A stretch of 64,000 bases of DNA from Cyanoderma ruficeps (lineage: Eukaryota > Chordata > Aves > Passeriformes > Timaliidae): the NCBI GenBank assembly GCA_008694505.1, contig VZDJ01000090.1, positions 6,255,521-6,319,520 of the forward strand. The letters are read 5' to 3'. Position numbers and translations under genes: made by a program. This document shows positions 1 to 12,790 of the stretch, piece by piece (positions within the stretch are counted from its first letter, which is position 1; every line of letters begins with the position of its first letter). The notes below the pieces were generated by a model. The model was not told the origin of the DNA. It did not search any database and worked only from the letters and a program-made list of their open reading frames with translations.

Positions 1-528
1 CACTAACAAAGAACAGGGGAAATAACACCATGCTCTCCCTTATTGTTCTACCTTGACTCAGTGTGAACTAACAGCCAATGCAGCCAATAGGTTTGATTAC
101 TCCTTGCAATGATAAGGATTTCTTCAAGAGGGTCAACACTGATATTTGCAATGCTTCCATTTCAGGGACCTGAATGAAATAACCCTCCAAACACCTTGGA
201 TTACGCTCTTTTGGTCAGGCAGGCTGTGTGTGATCTCTATGAACAAAAAAGTCAGCTATTTCAAGAAATTACATCTTGGTTTCCCCTTTGCCCTCTACCC
301 ACATAGTACAAGGTCCTAAGAGCTTTGGTGTCATCCAGAAGGAGGTTAAGCCCTCATTCAAATCCCAAGTGATACATGGGTCATCACTCACGAATCCCCA
401 GTATGTTCATATATACTAAGTTCCCTGCCCATGAGGCAGCAAATGAGTCAGTGGAGTCACAGTAGCACAAACAGAAAAGAAGTAGGGAGATCTGCACTGT
501 TTCTGGACATAGCTGAGGTTTCTCTTAC

Positions 529-3500
529 CAGTCTGTTTTATCTTTAGGCCAACCTCGTCCTCCCAGTCCACAGTAGCACCCATAGCCAATATATGCCAAG
601 GGAGACCGTCCCGTGCCACACGTTATGGCTCCAGCCAGTTCAATGATTCCTCGAGTGTGCAGTGAATGGGACTTGCCCAGAGCACCTTTCCAAACTGCAA
701 AGACAGGACACAGTTGCACACAAGGATTAAACATGCCTGCTTCTGATTTTCCTACAGTCCTTAAAGGGAGATGGGTTTGGTTTTGACTGGTTGGTTTTGA
801 CAATCTAACAAGTCATGACATTCAGCTGGCAAAGGGTACTCTGCAGGGAACTTTGCCTGAGATCTGGGATAATCAAAAGGTGGATGCAGAAATACCCAAG
901 CATGCTCTTTCTTCCACAGGAGCTCAGTTCAAGCAGGACTTACTAGTTCTGGTGTATTAGTGTGTGGTTGCAGCTGTATTGCACCCAGGAGCAGTGTGCC
1001 TGGTCTTGCACGTCACAGGGCCCACGGCTGCTAAGCTTTGCAGGGTCTATGGCAGCACCATGCAGGGCCACCTGGGCTTCACTGCACACCAGAGCTCCCA
1101 AACCTGGAACAGTTTTCCAGCTGTGCTATGGTCCTGACTGGGACATGAAGCAGCAGAGAACAACCAGGCAACCAGACCTAAGCAGGGCTCTCTGGAAAGA
1201 GATGAAGTTTCTATGCTGCTCAAGATTTCTTACATTATCCCAGTTTCCCCTACTATTCAGGATCTTTTAACCCATTTTCCAGGTGGCAAAACACACTGAT
1301 AGTCCTATTAATCTGCATAGAGTGACAGCTACACACCCCTGAGCCTGTAGAGTGCATACTTTGTCAAGGACAAAGTGCCTCCATTAGCCAAGATTTATGT
1401 ATAGCTGCTTTCTCTTGAGACTCTAGAAGTGCTGGCAACACTTACATCCACTTCCGTCATTATGTTTCACCTAAGTCCTAACAAGTGGGCTGCACTAATT
1501 TAGGGAAAAAAGAAGAAAGGAGCTCTGTGTCAGCTGGAATGTGTGGATGGCCACCCAAACCAGTCTGGAGATTTTTGAGTTATAAGTCTTTTGAGCAGTC
1601 TCGTGATTTGGCACGTTAATTTGGAACATTTTTAGAAACCATAGGCTCAGTCTTGTAGTAACTGTTATGGAAACCGAGAGTACTCTGCCCCTAATACTCA
1701 AACCACTGTGATGCTCAGTTGCTGCTTCTCGTGCTGCAGTGACAAATAGGAGCATTTTGTGCCTGGATTTGCTGTGAAGGACCAAATGCACTTTGCACTG
1801 CTCTATGGGTAGGATGAAAATCCTCAGCCCAAAAGCCTAACCCATCTGCTTATCCCACCCGTGCACAGGCACTCCAAAATCAAACAGGGGGACTTGCCAG
1901 CATGCTTGGATGGAGAGGGAAGTGACGCCTGGGAGCTGGGAACTCACCACTGAGGTTGCTTTGCCACCTGCCCCTGGCTATTGCAGCACGCTTGACCTCT
2001 TCAAAGTGTTGTGCAAACACGGGCTAATTAATCCCCTAAACCACCCAAGGACTCAATACTATTATTAAAACAGTTGCTTTCCTTTTAAAACCTAGCCTCT
2101 AATCCCCTTGCTTGGGCCTCTTCCCGCATCTCCTGGGCTAGCTTGCCTCCCGAGCACAATCCAAATGCCAGTGAAGACAAGGAGGGTCTCTCCTGATGAA
2201 GGACAAGGCAGGGCTTTGCTCCCTCTCCCAGCCTGACCCCCCAGCAGGAGCAGGTGCCACCATTTTCACCCAAGGGATTGATGCCTCAGGCTGTCCTGGC
2301 ATAGCCTCTGTCTGCTTCCCAGGGCATTCCTTGGGGATTAAATGCACATTCCTGAAAAAGTAAGCGGCAGCTCACCTAAACACTACTTGAGTGTTCAGGT
2401 TTCGTGCTAAAAACACATTGGATAGGTTTTATTGAGAACTAAAGAGACTACTTATTTTCCTTGTCTAAACAGCAAGGCTCCAGAGTTAGAAGGGGGCTCA
2501 GCTCTCAGGGGAAATCACAAGTAGTGAGCTGCTTTGGATTCGGGGGTATAAATTACGCTTTTTCAACCTGTTGCAGTTTGCAGACCCTGAAAATGTTCCA
2601 GTGAAGACAAAAACTGCTTTGTAAAGATCCCAGCGTTCTGACAAGCAGCTTGAATTTTTTTTTTAGCTGTCTTTCACAGGCCTCCTAAGCCCGGACTGCT
2701 GGGCTTGGTCTGTTGGCCACTGACTGAAAATGGTTGAGGCTGGTGTAAGGTAACTGCACCTCACCCAGAAGAAGAAAGGCCATTCTTCTTTTGGGATATC
2801 TCTGGAGATCAAAGAACTGTAATTACAGTGCAGACCCGCTATGAAAGTGTAGAGAAAGCCCCAAAGGAAATTGAGTCCAAAACACTCAATTAGTGTGCTT
2901 AGGGCTGTGTGTTCTGCAAGAGGCATCCAGGCAGCCTCTGATGTTCCTGTTCTTTGAAAGCTGTCTGGGTTTTGAGCCAGCGGCACGCTGCTGCAGCTGA
3001 GAGGTCAACCCCAGCAAGTACATTTTTAATATTCAGGTGCACAGCTAATAACTTGACCAAGAACTGAAATTGCTTTCTCTGTGCTAGGCAGCCGAGCCAA
3101 CACAATCGGGAAAACCTTGAAAAAGTCCGAGTCTCCACAGTAGCCTGCTCCTTGCCAAATGTCCCTTGAGCAGCATGTCCAATCATTAGTTAAACCACTA
3201 ATGGAGCACCTTAGAGAAGAACATACCTGCAGAGAGGTGAGCAGGGGTGAATCTGACAACTTAGCACTATTCCCTGCTTGAACTGGCAGCCTTTGCTCTA
3301 AATGAAGGCAGGGGGTTGTTCTTCTCTTTTAAACTCTACTGCAGGTATAACCTCAGACATGCCGGTTTAGTGTTTTGTTGCCTCTGTGTGTAGAGGCTTT
3401 ATGTTAGCAGTCATTTATGGCTTTTATAAACAGAATTTTAAAAAATTATTTTAAATTCGTATGTGTTGAAAACTGCTCACTCCATGGCCACTGGCATAAA

Positions 3501-3853
3501 AAGAAGGTGTTTTTATGAAACACTGACACTAACAACTCTGTGGCAGAAAACTATTAAGAAAGAAAAAGACCTGTGTTTATACAGTTTATGCAAACCATAG
3601 CTGGGGCTGGGACGTGAGGCAGGCAGGCAGCTCACTTACACAGTCCCTCACTGGAAAGTTGAGGATTGTCCAGCGACACTTTTTTCCCTCACTTGGCCAA
3701 ATCACACGGAGGTCCTGGCACGAAGCACGCAAAGCTGATGGCAAGGGGAGAGGATGTCCCTGGGCAGGGGGAGGGATGGCAGGGCAGAGGGACAGAGGGG
3801 TGGCACTCACCTGCCTGAAGCAGCAGCAGTGTCAGCAGCAGGCGGGGGCCCAT
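529..3853 (-). CDS. PLA2G10L: Secreted phospholipase A2, group X-like (5' part only, exons 1-2)
   Basis: Secreted calcium-dependent phospholipase A2 would hydrolyse the sn-2 acyl bond of phospholipids outside the cell. Coding exon 1 is 3853-3811: ATG, then a leucine-rich signal peptide of about 14 residues starting MGPRLLL, ending in a GTGAGT donor after the first base of a codon. Exon 2 is 694-529, with acceptor tttgcag; its phase completes the split codon. It encodes a short propeptide ending in Thr-Arg (residue 29), then the mature start GIIELAGAI and the calcium-loop motif YGCYCGLGG (residues 52-60), ending inside the Trp-70 codon at a GTAAGA donor. From memory, human group X has a closely similar mature start and loop after an Arg-Arg propeptide end. 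The catalytic His-Asp exon and the remaining cysteines lie off the left edge, so activity cannot be judged. Other conventional sPLA2 groups are less likely. The family call is strong; the exact orthologue is less certain. Confidence 0.82.
695..3810 (-). other. Intron 1 of the sPLA2 gene
   Basis: This stretch of about 3.1 kb lies between a GTGAGT donor and a tttgcag acceptor on the minus strand. I see no further coding exon in it. An apparent coding segment at about 3650-3755 (minus) fails because joining it in the required phase gives a stop codon. No recognisable repeat was seen. Confidence 0.65.
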
Positions 3854-4000
3854 GGGCAGATCGCTCCCACACTCGGGTGCTCCGGGGTTCAGCTGCCGGC
3901 AGTGCCTCGCCGCGCTGCCAAGTCAGCCGAGGTGTGGTTGTGCTAAACAATCCTCCCGGGCCGCTGCCCCAGGCTTTATATACACGTGGCTCTGCGCCCG
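3811..4000 (-). promoter_or_regulatory. TATA-box core promoter and 5' exon of the sPLA2 gene
   Basis: On the minus strand a TATATAAAG-type box occupies about 3975-3983, followed by a GC-rich leader of roughly 95 nt and the ATG at 3853. Transcription would start near 3947 by normal TATA spacing (inferred). A CACGTG E-box lies immediately upstream, at about 3983-3988. The surrounding 3.6-4.15 kb is GC-rich relative to its neighbours. The strong TATA box suggests regulated, tissue-restricted expression rather than a housekeeping pattern. Confidence 0.7.
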
Positions 4001-4159
4001 TCTGCAGTGAAACACCCTCTCCTGCGATGCCCCCGAGCCCGACAGAGGCTCCTGGCTGCGGGGGGACAGGGCGAGGGCTGGCTCTGTTTGCCCAGCATCG
4101 CCTTTGGGAGGGAGGGGCTGCTGCGAGGGCATTAGGCTGGTAGGCTCCGGGACAGCCCA

Positions 4160-5367
4160 AGACCCAGGCACTAAGCCGGGCTCCTTCTTTAAGCTGTTTG
4201 CTTACAGACCCTGGTTAACCTCTGAGAAGCTGCGGCAAAGCGAAGTCTTCAACCGGGCTTTCTGTGGCTTGGGCTCGCTGCTGTGGCATTCTCTTGGCAA
4301 GGATTTTCTCCTTTTATAGATCACTTCCCTGAGTATTTTTTTTAAAATTGTTTTATTTTAAGACTGATTATTTTCGTGTTTAAAAAAGAAAAGACAAAAC
4401 TATAAAAATCCAACAGAAAAAATACTGTAAAGTGCAGTACCTAATTATAAACTGACCAAAAGAGCTAATTCGGCACCACTCTGAGGGATAAATACCCTCT
4501 TGGCCAGTTGCTGCACCTGACTAACACCAATAGATTTCTTGAAAACTCATCTGTCGGGTACCAGCCAAGGTGGAAGACCAGCAGTTTGGTCCAGCCCCCT
4601 GGGGTTCTGGTCACAGCAGGCAGCCAGATCCAGAGGTGGCCTCCCTGTCACACAGCTTCTGCTTGTATGGGGTCACAGGCACTGTGGGCAGGAGGAATGG
4701 CCACAGTTACTTTGTCTTTGGGCTTGAAATAGCTTTAAAACTCCTGCCTTCCTTGGTACAGCAGCCACCCAGCTTGTTGGGGTCTGAGCATCTGCCCCTT
4801 CCCTGATGTGGGCATGAAGGGCAGGGTGGGCTGCCCTGTAGGAGTGTAAGAGGAGGGGAAGAGGGCTGCTTGCCCCTTCCCAGGCACAGCCCAGGACTAT
4901 CATAGCAGCACCCCTTGCCTGACTTCAGATGCTAAAGCTGTGCTTCCCTTCTGAATGGCATGGGTTTAAATATTTGCTTACTACACATTGGTAGTGAAAT
5001 CAAAGGTCATCAGCAAATCGTTTATGGGGCTTCCTTCTGCTGAGTCCTGCCCCAGTGCAGCTGCCGTCACTCTTTACCAAGCAAGATTTCAAGGCACAGT
5101 ACACCCTGGGTGCCTGTGATACAGGGCAAATGAGGCAGCAGGACTGAGTAAATCTCATTACAGTTACCAGCCTGAAATTTCCTGCCCACCACCACCCCAG
5201 TGATGGGCCATGTGCTGGCAGTAGGAGAGGGGGAAGGACAACTTGAGTACACCACTCACCCAGCTGCTCCCTGCCCTACTCAGAGGGGCTCAGGAGGGGC
5301 TGCAAAGTTTCTGCCCTTGGAAACCCCCTTCAGTAATTTTTTATTTATTTTAGTCAAAATGCCAAAT
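4160..5367. other. Intergenic DNA upstream of the sPLA2 gene
   Basis: Apart from GC-rich promoter-flanking sequence at its left end, I recognise no gene, RNA or repeat here. The open frames are short and overlap one another on both strands, as expected of noncoding DNA. Confidence 0.6.
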
Positions 5368-5985
5368 CACACAGAATCATAGAATCACAGAATCATTGAA
5401 TCACAGAATCACAGAATCACAGAATCATAGAATCATAGAAGAGTTTGGGTTGGGAGAGACCTTAAAAGTCATTCGAAATCCCTGCCATGGGCAGGGACAC
5501 CTTCCACCCAAACCGGTTGCTTCAAGTGCCATCCAGTCTCACCTTGAATGCTTCCATGAATGGGGCATCCAGAACATCTCTGGGATGCAAAACAGCAAAC
5601 CTGTCCCAGTGCCTCAGTGCCCTCAAAATAAAGAATTTCTTCCAAGCTAATCAACATTAGATATTAGGATTAATCCTCTTTTTCATTTAAAAGCCATTCC
5701 CCCTTTTCCTGTCACTCCAAGCCCTTATAAAAAGTCCCTTTCCAGTTCTCTTGTAGCCTCCTTTAGGAACTGGAAGGTTGCTATAAGGTCTTCCTGGAGC
5801 CTTGTTTTCCCCATGATGAACAGTCCTAGCAATGTGTCTTCATAGGAGGAGTGCTTCTGCCCTCAGATCATCTTCATGACCCTCCCCTGGCCTCGCTCCA
5901 GCAAGTTCACATCATTCTTATGCTGGATGCAATACCTCATGTGGGGTCTCACCAGATCAGATGCCAGAGGACAAATGTGCTGTGA
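5368..5985 (-). mobile_element. CR1 LINE, 5'-truncated, antisense
   Basis: A non-LTR retrotransposon fragment reads 3'-to-5' on the plus strand. It opens with repeated AGAATCAY octamers (the CR1 3' end in reverse complement). Then comes the conserved segment around gggttgggagagacctt and the antisense of the typical CR1 3' UTR, ending near the motif around tgtggggtctcaccag. Short 5'-truncated copies like this are normal in birds. No intact reverse transcriptase frame remains. Confidence 0.88.
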
Positions 5986-7701
5986 TCAGAGACTCTACCG
6001 ACACAGGGCCTGTGAGAAGTGCAACAAAGAAGCTTTGAAACACCATGTGGGGTCTGGCTGAACTACACCCTGTAAGAGTAAACCCCACCCCCCACAGGAC
6101 CTGGCAGGCCCAGATCTTAATTGGGAGGGAGTTGTGAGATCTTAAGAGGGAGTTGTGAGGAACCTCTGCAGATGCTTTACAGGATTCCTGGGGTCCCCAA
6201 GTCTAGAGGAACTGCCACCAAAATTATCTACTCTGATTTGGATTTATCAGAATAATTTGGATTTGAAACATTTAATCTTTGACACTTTGACACTTAATCT
6301 TGTCCTTCCAAAGCCTTGCCGATTTATAAACCTGATCAAAAAAGACATTATAAAGTTTCAGATCACAAATTAATTCTATTTTTCCCATTCTCACAGCGCC
6401 CCAAATTACACATTAATTACACATTTCCCCCCCCATTCAGTGACAAATACAAAATAAAGAAATAGAGACTCCTGTCCTAGCCAAATGTATCTTCACCTTT
6501 GGAAGAAGACTTCTTCAGGGTATTAGGAAGGGATGCCCAAATTAAACCTTAAAATGCAAAGCAGAGTTCATATATCATATCCTCATGGTTGTTTCACACC
6601 ACTGACTGGTCGAGTTTGTTAATCTGAGCAAGTACTGATTACTGTTGCCTAAGTTAATCAGCCTATTTATTAAATAGTATTAAATGCTAATCATGTTCTT
6701 ACTATGTTACAACAAATGCACTGGGATCATGAGGGCATTTCTAGTACTATTTAGGGAAATAAAATTAATTCTCCAATCCCACCCATTCATGTGAATTTTG
6801 CATGTTACCTGTTTGAGCTTCTCTCTCACTGGTAGCAAGAGGCAGCACATGAGAGTGTGAGATGCCATCTCATCAGACTCACACTACTGTCTGTCCAAAA
6901 CTGCAGGCAAAATAAACTTACTTGGAGCCTCAGGTCACTTGTGTGGGGCAACTGATCCGTACTGTTGGGGGGCTGTTTCTTCAGATAAACTGGCTCTGCT
7001 GAAAAGACTTCCCTTGGCATGTACCACCAAACCAGCTGGCCCTCAGGGGTGGTAGCACTTCATACTCTTGGGCTTGTGGTTGAAAAACAGTATTTGGGAA
7101 AAATCTTCAGCTGAAGGGGTGAAGAAATTTGTAAGGAATCCACCGTTTTTAACAAGGCTTACCCAATGAAGTTCAAGATGTCAGATCTTCTTGTAGAAGG
7201 TGGGCTGTCCTTCATCTCCTAGAGGTTGTGTTCCTCAAATGAAATACCCAGCCACCACTATGGATGTTGCCACCAACTTCAAGAGGAAATCTCTGTTCAG
7301 CACCAACAGAATCAATGGTGCTTTTACTGTCCAGGCCAAGGGGTTTTCCTATGGGAGGCAGAGGAAGCTTTCTTGCAATACCATGAGCATTAGAATTCCC
7401 TAAATGATCTGCCTCTCCAAAGACCAGGAGACTGGAAACTGAAGGATACAGAATGACTGTTTGGGTAGTCAAAATTAGAAGAGAAAATCAGTACTAAAGA
7501 GAAGCAAACTTCATATTAACTGTCTGGAGGAAGAAAAGTAAATCTAAGTGTGCCACATGATTTCTGGTGACATAACCAGTTACAGAGTTAACACAGTAAT
7601 ATAATAAGTAAACAGTCTTGCTTAATATTGTCTTGCATGGAAGGTCTGCACATATTTTAGTGCTTATAAAACCAAGTCAGTCTTGAATGAGGAAAGACAA
7701 T

Positions 7702-7744
<43 letters not shown>

Positions 7745-10700
7745 TTATTGTTATTTTTGTTTCCAGTTTGTAAGTCAGCCCCAAAAGGAGTTCTAAAAGT
7801 GCCTCCTGGTTTGAGGGTGTCAAGTATGTATCTCCTTGAGTTTCACTGCTGCTGTGTGCTGGTCCATTCTTGATGGTGGCATTTCTGAATACTGAAGCTG
7901 AATGGCTCCAGCCTGCAGCACCCTCTCAAAGTCAGTGCCTGCTTTTGTCTATAGTCACACACCCCCCTCAGGTGATAAAGGCGAAAGGCCACCTCTCTCA
8001 AGATTTCACTGCCACAGTTTCCTCCCAGCAGCCTCAGAGGGTGCTGTCTCCTGAGCTGACTGCGCGGGACCTTCCCCTCTGAAGTCATTTGTACATATGT
8101 TGTTCCCTTCTGCACACTTTCTTGCACTCCTCCCATGAAGGAGTGGACCTCATGGTTTGCATGTATAACCTGCTGGAGGGAAGGCAGGCGGAGTTGACAG
8201 GAGTCAGGAAATGATAGAGAGTTGAAGCAGGAAAGTAATATGATATGCTGAGGGAGCAGCAGCTTTTTCCTTATCAGCATTGCTGAATGTGGGGTGAACA
8301 TTGTGAGCTAGAGAAGAGCTATACCACCCCAGCAGGCTGCCTTGCCACCCTCACAGCTGCCTCCATCCAGCCCTTGTGGGGATCTGTAACCATGCAAGGT
8401 CCGTTCATTTCACATGAAACCCAGAGCTGCATCCCTTCACACATTCCGTCCACAAGCCATGGAGAGAGGAGATGCAATCCATAGAAGAGAGATGAAGGGC
8501 AGGTGTCCCATTGCTGTGCAGTCACTGCAGGTGGTGACAGGCCCCAGCTGCCTTCTTCTGTTGTCACTGGGAACATCAAGATTTTCCCAGCCTTCTTCTC
8601 CCAAGTGTCAGTGACACTCTTATGCTGAGGCCTTCAGAAGCAGCCATTTCGGTGTTTGTTCTTCCCTTTTGCTGTAGAGCAAGCAGCTGGCCTGAGAGAC
8701 AGGCTTGCTCAGGAACAGAGAGGTCCTTGGGTCCTCCAGGAACTGCTGGGCTTTGGTGGAACTCACATAACCCACTGCAATTCTCAGGGCAAGGGGGCCA
8801 TGACTCCAAAAAGGTTTTCAAGACTGCAGTCAATGTCCCTTGGCCACAGATGATCACAAATCAGAAACACAGAATGCCCTGGCAGTCTGCTGCCATCACC
8901 ACCTGGGGACATTGCTGTTGATACAAACCAAGGACAAGTGGTGACATCTCCTTGGAACCACATTGAGCATTGCCTGTAGCAAAAGCCAGGAATGCATGAT
9001 CAGCTGAGCACGTTGAGACAGCTGACTTTCAATTTAGAGCCCTGGTGACATTTCCCACTTAAAAGATAAAGTAAATGGAAACTTTAAAAGGTTGAATAAA
9101 GGTGCCTTCTTTCAATACTGATACCCCCTCAAGCTGCTTTAGCCTGTGAGATCCACCAAGAGGTTTGGTTGCTTCATCCAACAGGAGACCAGGGAACACA
9201 CACACGAACATACAGTCTGGTATCCGAAACAAGTTCTTAGAATGCCTCTAAGTTCCCTGAAAAAGAATGACTAACATAAATGTGCTCACTTAACAGGAAC
9301 CCCTGTTAGAGACAAAGCTGAAAGACCCGTGACACAAATTCATACCAATGACACCAAGATTCATGATACTAATCCAGACTTGGAAGTCCAGTAAAATACT
9401 TGGTTTGATGTGTCAGTGTTTTGAAGTCTGTTGTTTCAATTCATGGGCAGTTTTCAGCAGAGCAAAATGGTATTTTTTTTTTTTTCCTTTTCTGGTTGTG
9501 AAGTTAATGTAAACAGAGGTGTGTTCATACATCCTCCTGGGAGACAGAGGAAGGGATGGCCTGGGTGGGGAAGGCATAATACCAATCAGCACATAAAATT
9601 CTTATTCCACCTTTGTAAGTACATTTCAACTCTAGACCACAATCCTCACTCAGCTCTGCCAGTATATTCCAATGCTGCCTATCTACAGTCTGCTGTGCAC
9701 TGTCTACTTTATTTTCTCATTTGCCCACCATTCAGGCTTCATTTTCCTTTTTTTCAACTGCTAAAAGTTTTCCTGCTTCTACACTTGCCACCTCATCTCT
9801 CTCTCCTTCTGCCTTTTGTCCCAACCTACCCCTTTCACCTACAATGTCATAAATAGCTTGGAGACTCACGTTGGTAACTGTCTCCAGCCTCAGCTAGCAA
9901 GAGACGCAGAAAAGTGCTTTTTTACTGAAGGTTTCCATGCATAACAGCAGTTGGTCCTGTTTAACTCAGGGAACACTATGGAGGTCTGAGTCTTCCACTT
10001 CTAAGAGGCAGGGCAATTAGAGACTTCCTGAAGAAAAGAGGATGTATGTTATGCTACCTCTGCTCCACTATTCAGATTGCTAAATTAGGATGCATCGAGT
10101 GTACAGACTGATGTCTCCCATGTTTGATGTCTGAGTATATAAAGAATAAGTCAATAATGGGCTAAATTTTAGGTGGTGTTGCTACTCCTAGAGGAAATGT
10201 GAAATCATCCCCTGAAGATACTACTGTGATGATTCACTATCAGCTTTCCTGTAGCCCTTCTGAAGGCTGGTAACTGCTACAGACTTACTAGAAGAAACAC
10301 AGGATAGCAAAGGTTTAGCTGCTCTCTTTTCTTGACATCAACCAATGCTGCATATGGCAAGTGCAACCATGACAGCAAGCTTTTAAGCATTCCTGGAATC
10401 CCTCTGCAGTTCATCAGACCAGGACTTTGTTAACCTACTTGGAGACACACAATTAAGCTTATATTGATTAAAGTACCCTAGAAACTCCTCCTCGCTATTT
10501 CCACACTCACAGTCTGAATTACCAAGTCCAAGTTCATATACTGTACTTCACACAGTGGATATCCTTCCACAGGCCCTTCAAACCTCTCTCTTTCTATAGA
10601 TATATACACATCTGCACCAACATTCATATTCACTACTCCTATCTTGTTTTGTTACATGACTCACCACCTCTGCTGCTTTGGAAATTGTTGTTTTCTGAGT

Positions 10701-12239
10701 TCCATATTTGGTATATTAAAAGGTTTGGGGGAAAAAAAAAAGACAAGGAAAAAACATCAGGAGAGTGAAAAGAGCTCCACTCTTCAGGAAGAAGAGAGAA
10801 GACAACTCTGCAATTTGTTCTGCTGGTACACAATGCTCTGGGCTGCTCACTGTGGTCACGTAGTAGGTTTGTGGGTTTTTCCTGTCTGGCAAGCCCCCAG
10901 ATGAGGGCATGCTGCCTGTATTACATCTCCCCTTCAGGCTCTCGCTTGTAGCAGATAAATGAGCACATTTGCAATCCCAGTGCCAATCCTCTCCTCCCTT
11001 ACATGACAAGGGTTTATCGGATCAAAGCCCATTCTCTGTGCCCAAGGACAGGTTTGGTCAAGGCTGGATGTTGCTATGCTCTGGATGCTGAAAACCTTAG
11101 TGCCTTGTGCCTTGAGACACAGCAAGGAACTGCCAACACAGGAAGCCCCCAGCCCCATGGAGAGCTCCATTCTCAGCCAAGCCGCCTCTTTTATATTCAG
11201 CAAATAATTCAGGTGAGGCATTTTGATTGTGACTTCACATAGCCTTGTGCTTACAGGTATAGGAAGCTTTCAACTTCTACTTTGTCTCTTCCCTGTTTCT
11301 CATACCAGACATAGTACTTACAGAAAATTTAAGACTGCACTGAAGGACACAGTGTATTTATAATTTTAAGTGCTAATGTATGACTAGAATGCTGTTGGTT
11401 GTGAGGTGGTGGAATGAGATAACAGGCTGTGCCTGATTAAATGTCTTATCACTTCATGGATGCCAGTTATCACTTGGGAGTTCAGGGGTTCACCCAGTTC
11501 CCAGCACACTAAGAAACTGCCTGCAATAAGAATGTTTGAATAGTTAGCAGAAAAAAGATTTGCAATGATAAACTGGGTAAATTGGTGTAGGGTGTGTGGC
11601 CTTAAAGGCTGAGCAGCAAAGAGTATGTCAACTCCAGGTAGCCCTAGCTAAAATGGCTATGTTATACTTCAGTGCATTTTCTCACAGTCTAGACACTCAC
11701 CCTTCCCACTTTGCTCCACTGTATGTTTGAAACTTCTGTATTTTGTCTTTTTTTTGCATCTTGTTCCTATCCACATATATCCCACTGGACATCAAGTCCC
11801 TGATCTCTATCACTGTCACATTCGCACAGTAAGCAGCATCCATCTCTGCCTGAAGGCATTCTTGTCATTCTGAATAGCTCTGATATGTGTTGCAATCAGC
11901 TCCTGAACTTTCTGACATAAGACTTATTGAAGGTTTCAGGATCTTCATAAACAAAGCTATATTGGATACTCAATCCATTTGGGATGTATGAGAAGATGAA
12001 GCTTCTCTTTTCTCCAGGCAGAAGAATGAGTATGAACACTGCTAAAGCTTGTGCCACTTCTTTGCCTACTCACAGTTTCTCTTTGGCTTCTGCCTGGAAA
12101 TTAGCTCAGGGGCAACTCCATCAATATTACTCCTGCTTCTGTTGGATTGAGGATACAGATTTTTTTGGTTCTCCAACTCCTCTGTTGGGCAGGCAGTGTA
12201 TTATAGTATGACAAGAGCTCCAAACATGGGCTTTTTTGT
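5986..12239. other. Gene-poor intergenic DNA
   Basis: I see no convincing exon, RNA gene or conserved protein signature on either strand. Open frames are below about 155 codons and match no family I recognise. It contains one clear microsatellite (listed separately) and ordinary A/T-rich sequence. Confidence 0.55.
7702..7743. repeat. (GTT)n trinucleotide microsatellite
   Basis: About 13-14 uninterrupted GTT units run through this interval, followed by a degenerate T-rich tail to about 7760. It is in intergenic DNA, not in a coding frame. Confidence 0.95.
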
Positions 12240-12790
12240 GGGGGCTTTCCGCCCATCACTCCAGCCTGTCGAGGTCTGCAGAGCCCTCTGGGGTATTGGC
12301 TACCCCCCGCAGCCTTGTGTCACCAGTGAACTTGCTGAGGAGGCCTCTGCCCCTTCACCCAAGTCATTGACAGAGAAGTTAAACAACACTAGGCCCAGTA
12401 CTGGGGGACACCACTGGTGATCTCCAATTAGACCCTGTGCCACTGATTACGACCCTCTGGGATCTGCTGTTCATCCAGATCAATCTACCTCACTGTGCCC
12501 TCATCCAGTCCACACTCCCTGAGTTTGCCTATGAGGATGCTGTGAGACACAGTGTCAAAAGCCTTGCTGAAGTCAAGGTGGACAATATCCACTGCTCCCC
12601 CCTCATCCACCCAGGTGATTGCTTCATCATAGAACACAATCAGGTTGGTGAAACATGATTTACCTTTAGTGAACCATGCTGACTACTCCTGAGCTTCTCA
12701 TCCATGTGATGTCTCCAGAGTGAAGTGCTCCATTACCTTGCCTGGGATTGAGGCAGTCAACTGGTCAGTTGGTTCCTTGGCTTCACATAC
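12240..12790 (-). mobile_element. CR1 LINE internal fragment (reverse transcriptase region), antisense
   Basis: Read on the minus strand, this stretch encodes broken pieces of the CR1 ORF2 reverse transcriptase. The phrase LDFSKAFDTVSH is readable around 12540-12590 and is preceded by a KSCFTNLI-like segment. Stop codons and frame changes interrupt it, so it is dead. Neither the 5' end nor the 3' terminal octamers are present, so this is an internal fragment. Confidence 0.85.

Noticed and set aside
3586..3810. Candidate second exon of the sPLA2 gene just downstream of its exon 1
   Set aside because: Using the available cccag acceptor puts the sequence in a frame with a stop codon. The exon at 694-529 joins in correct phase and encodes the family motifs.
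12437..12658. 73-codon plus-strand frame as a gene
   Set aside because: It is the antisense of a decayed CR1 reverse transcriptase.
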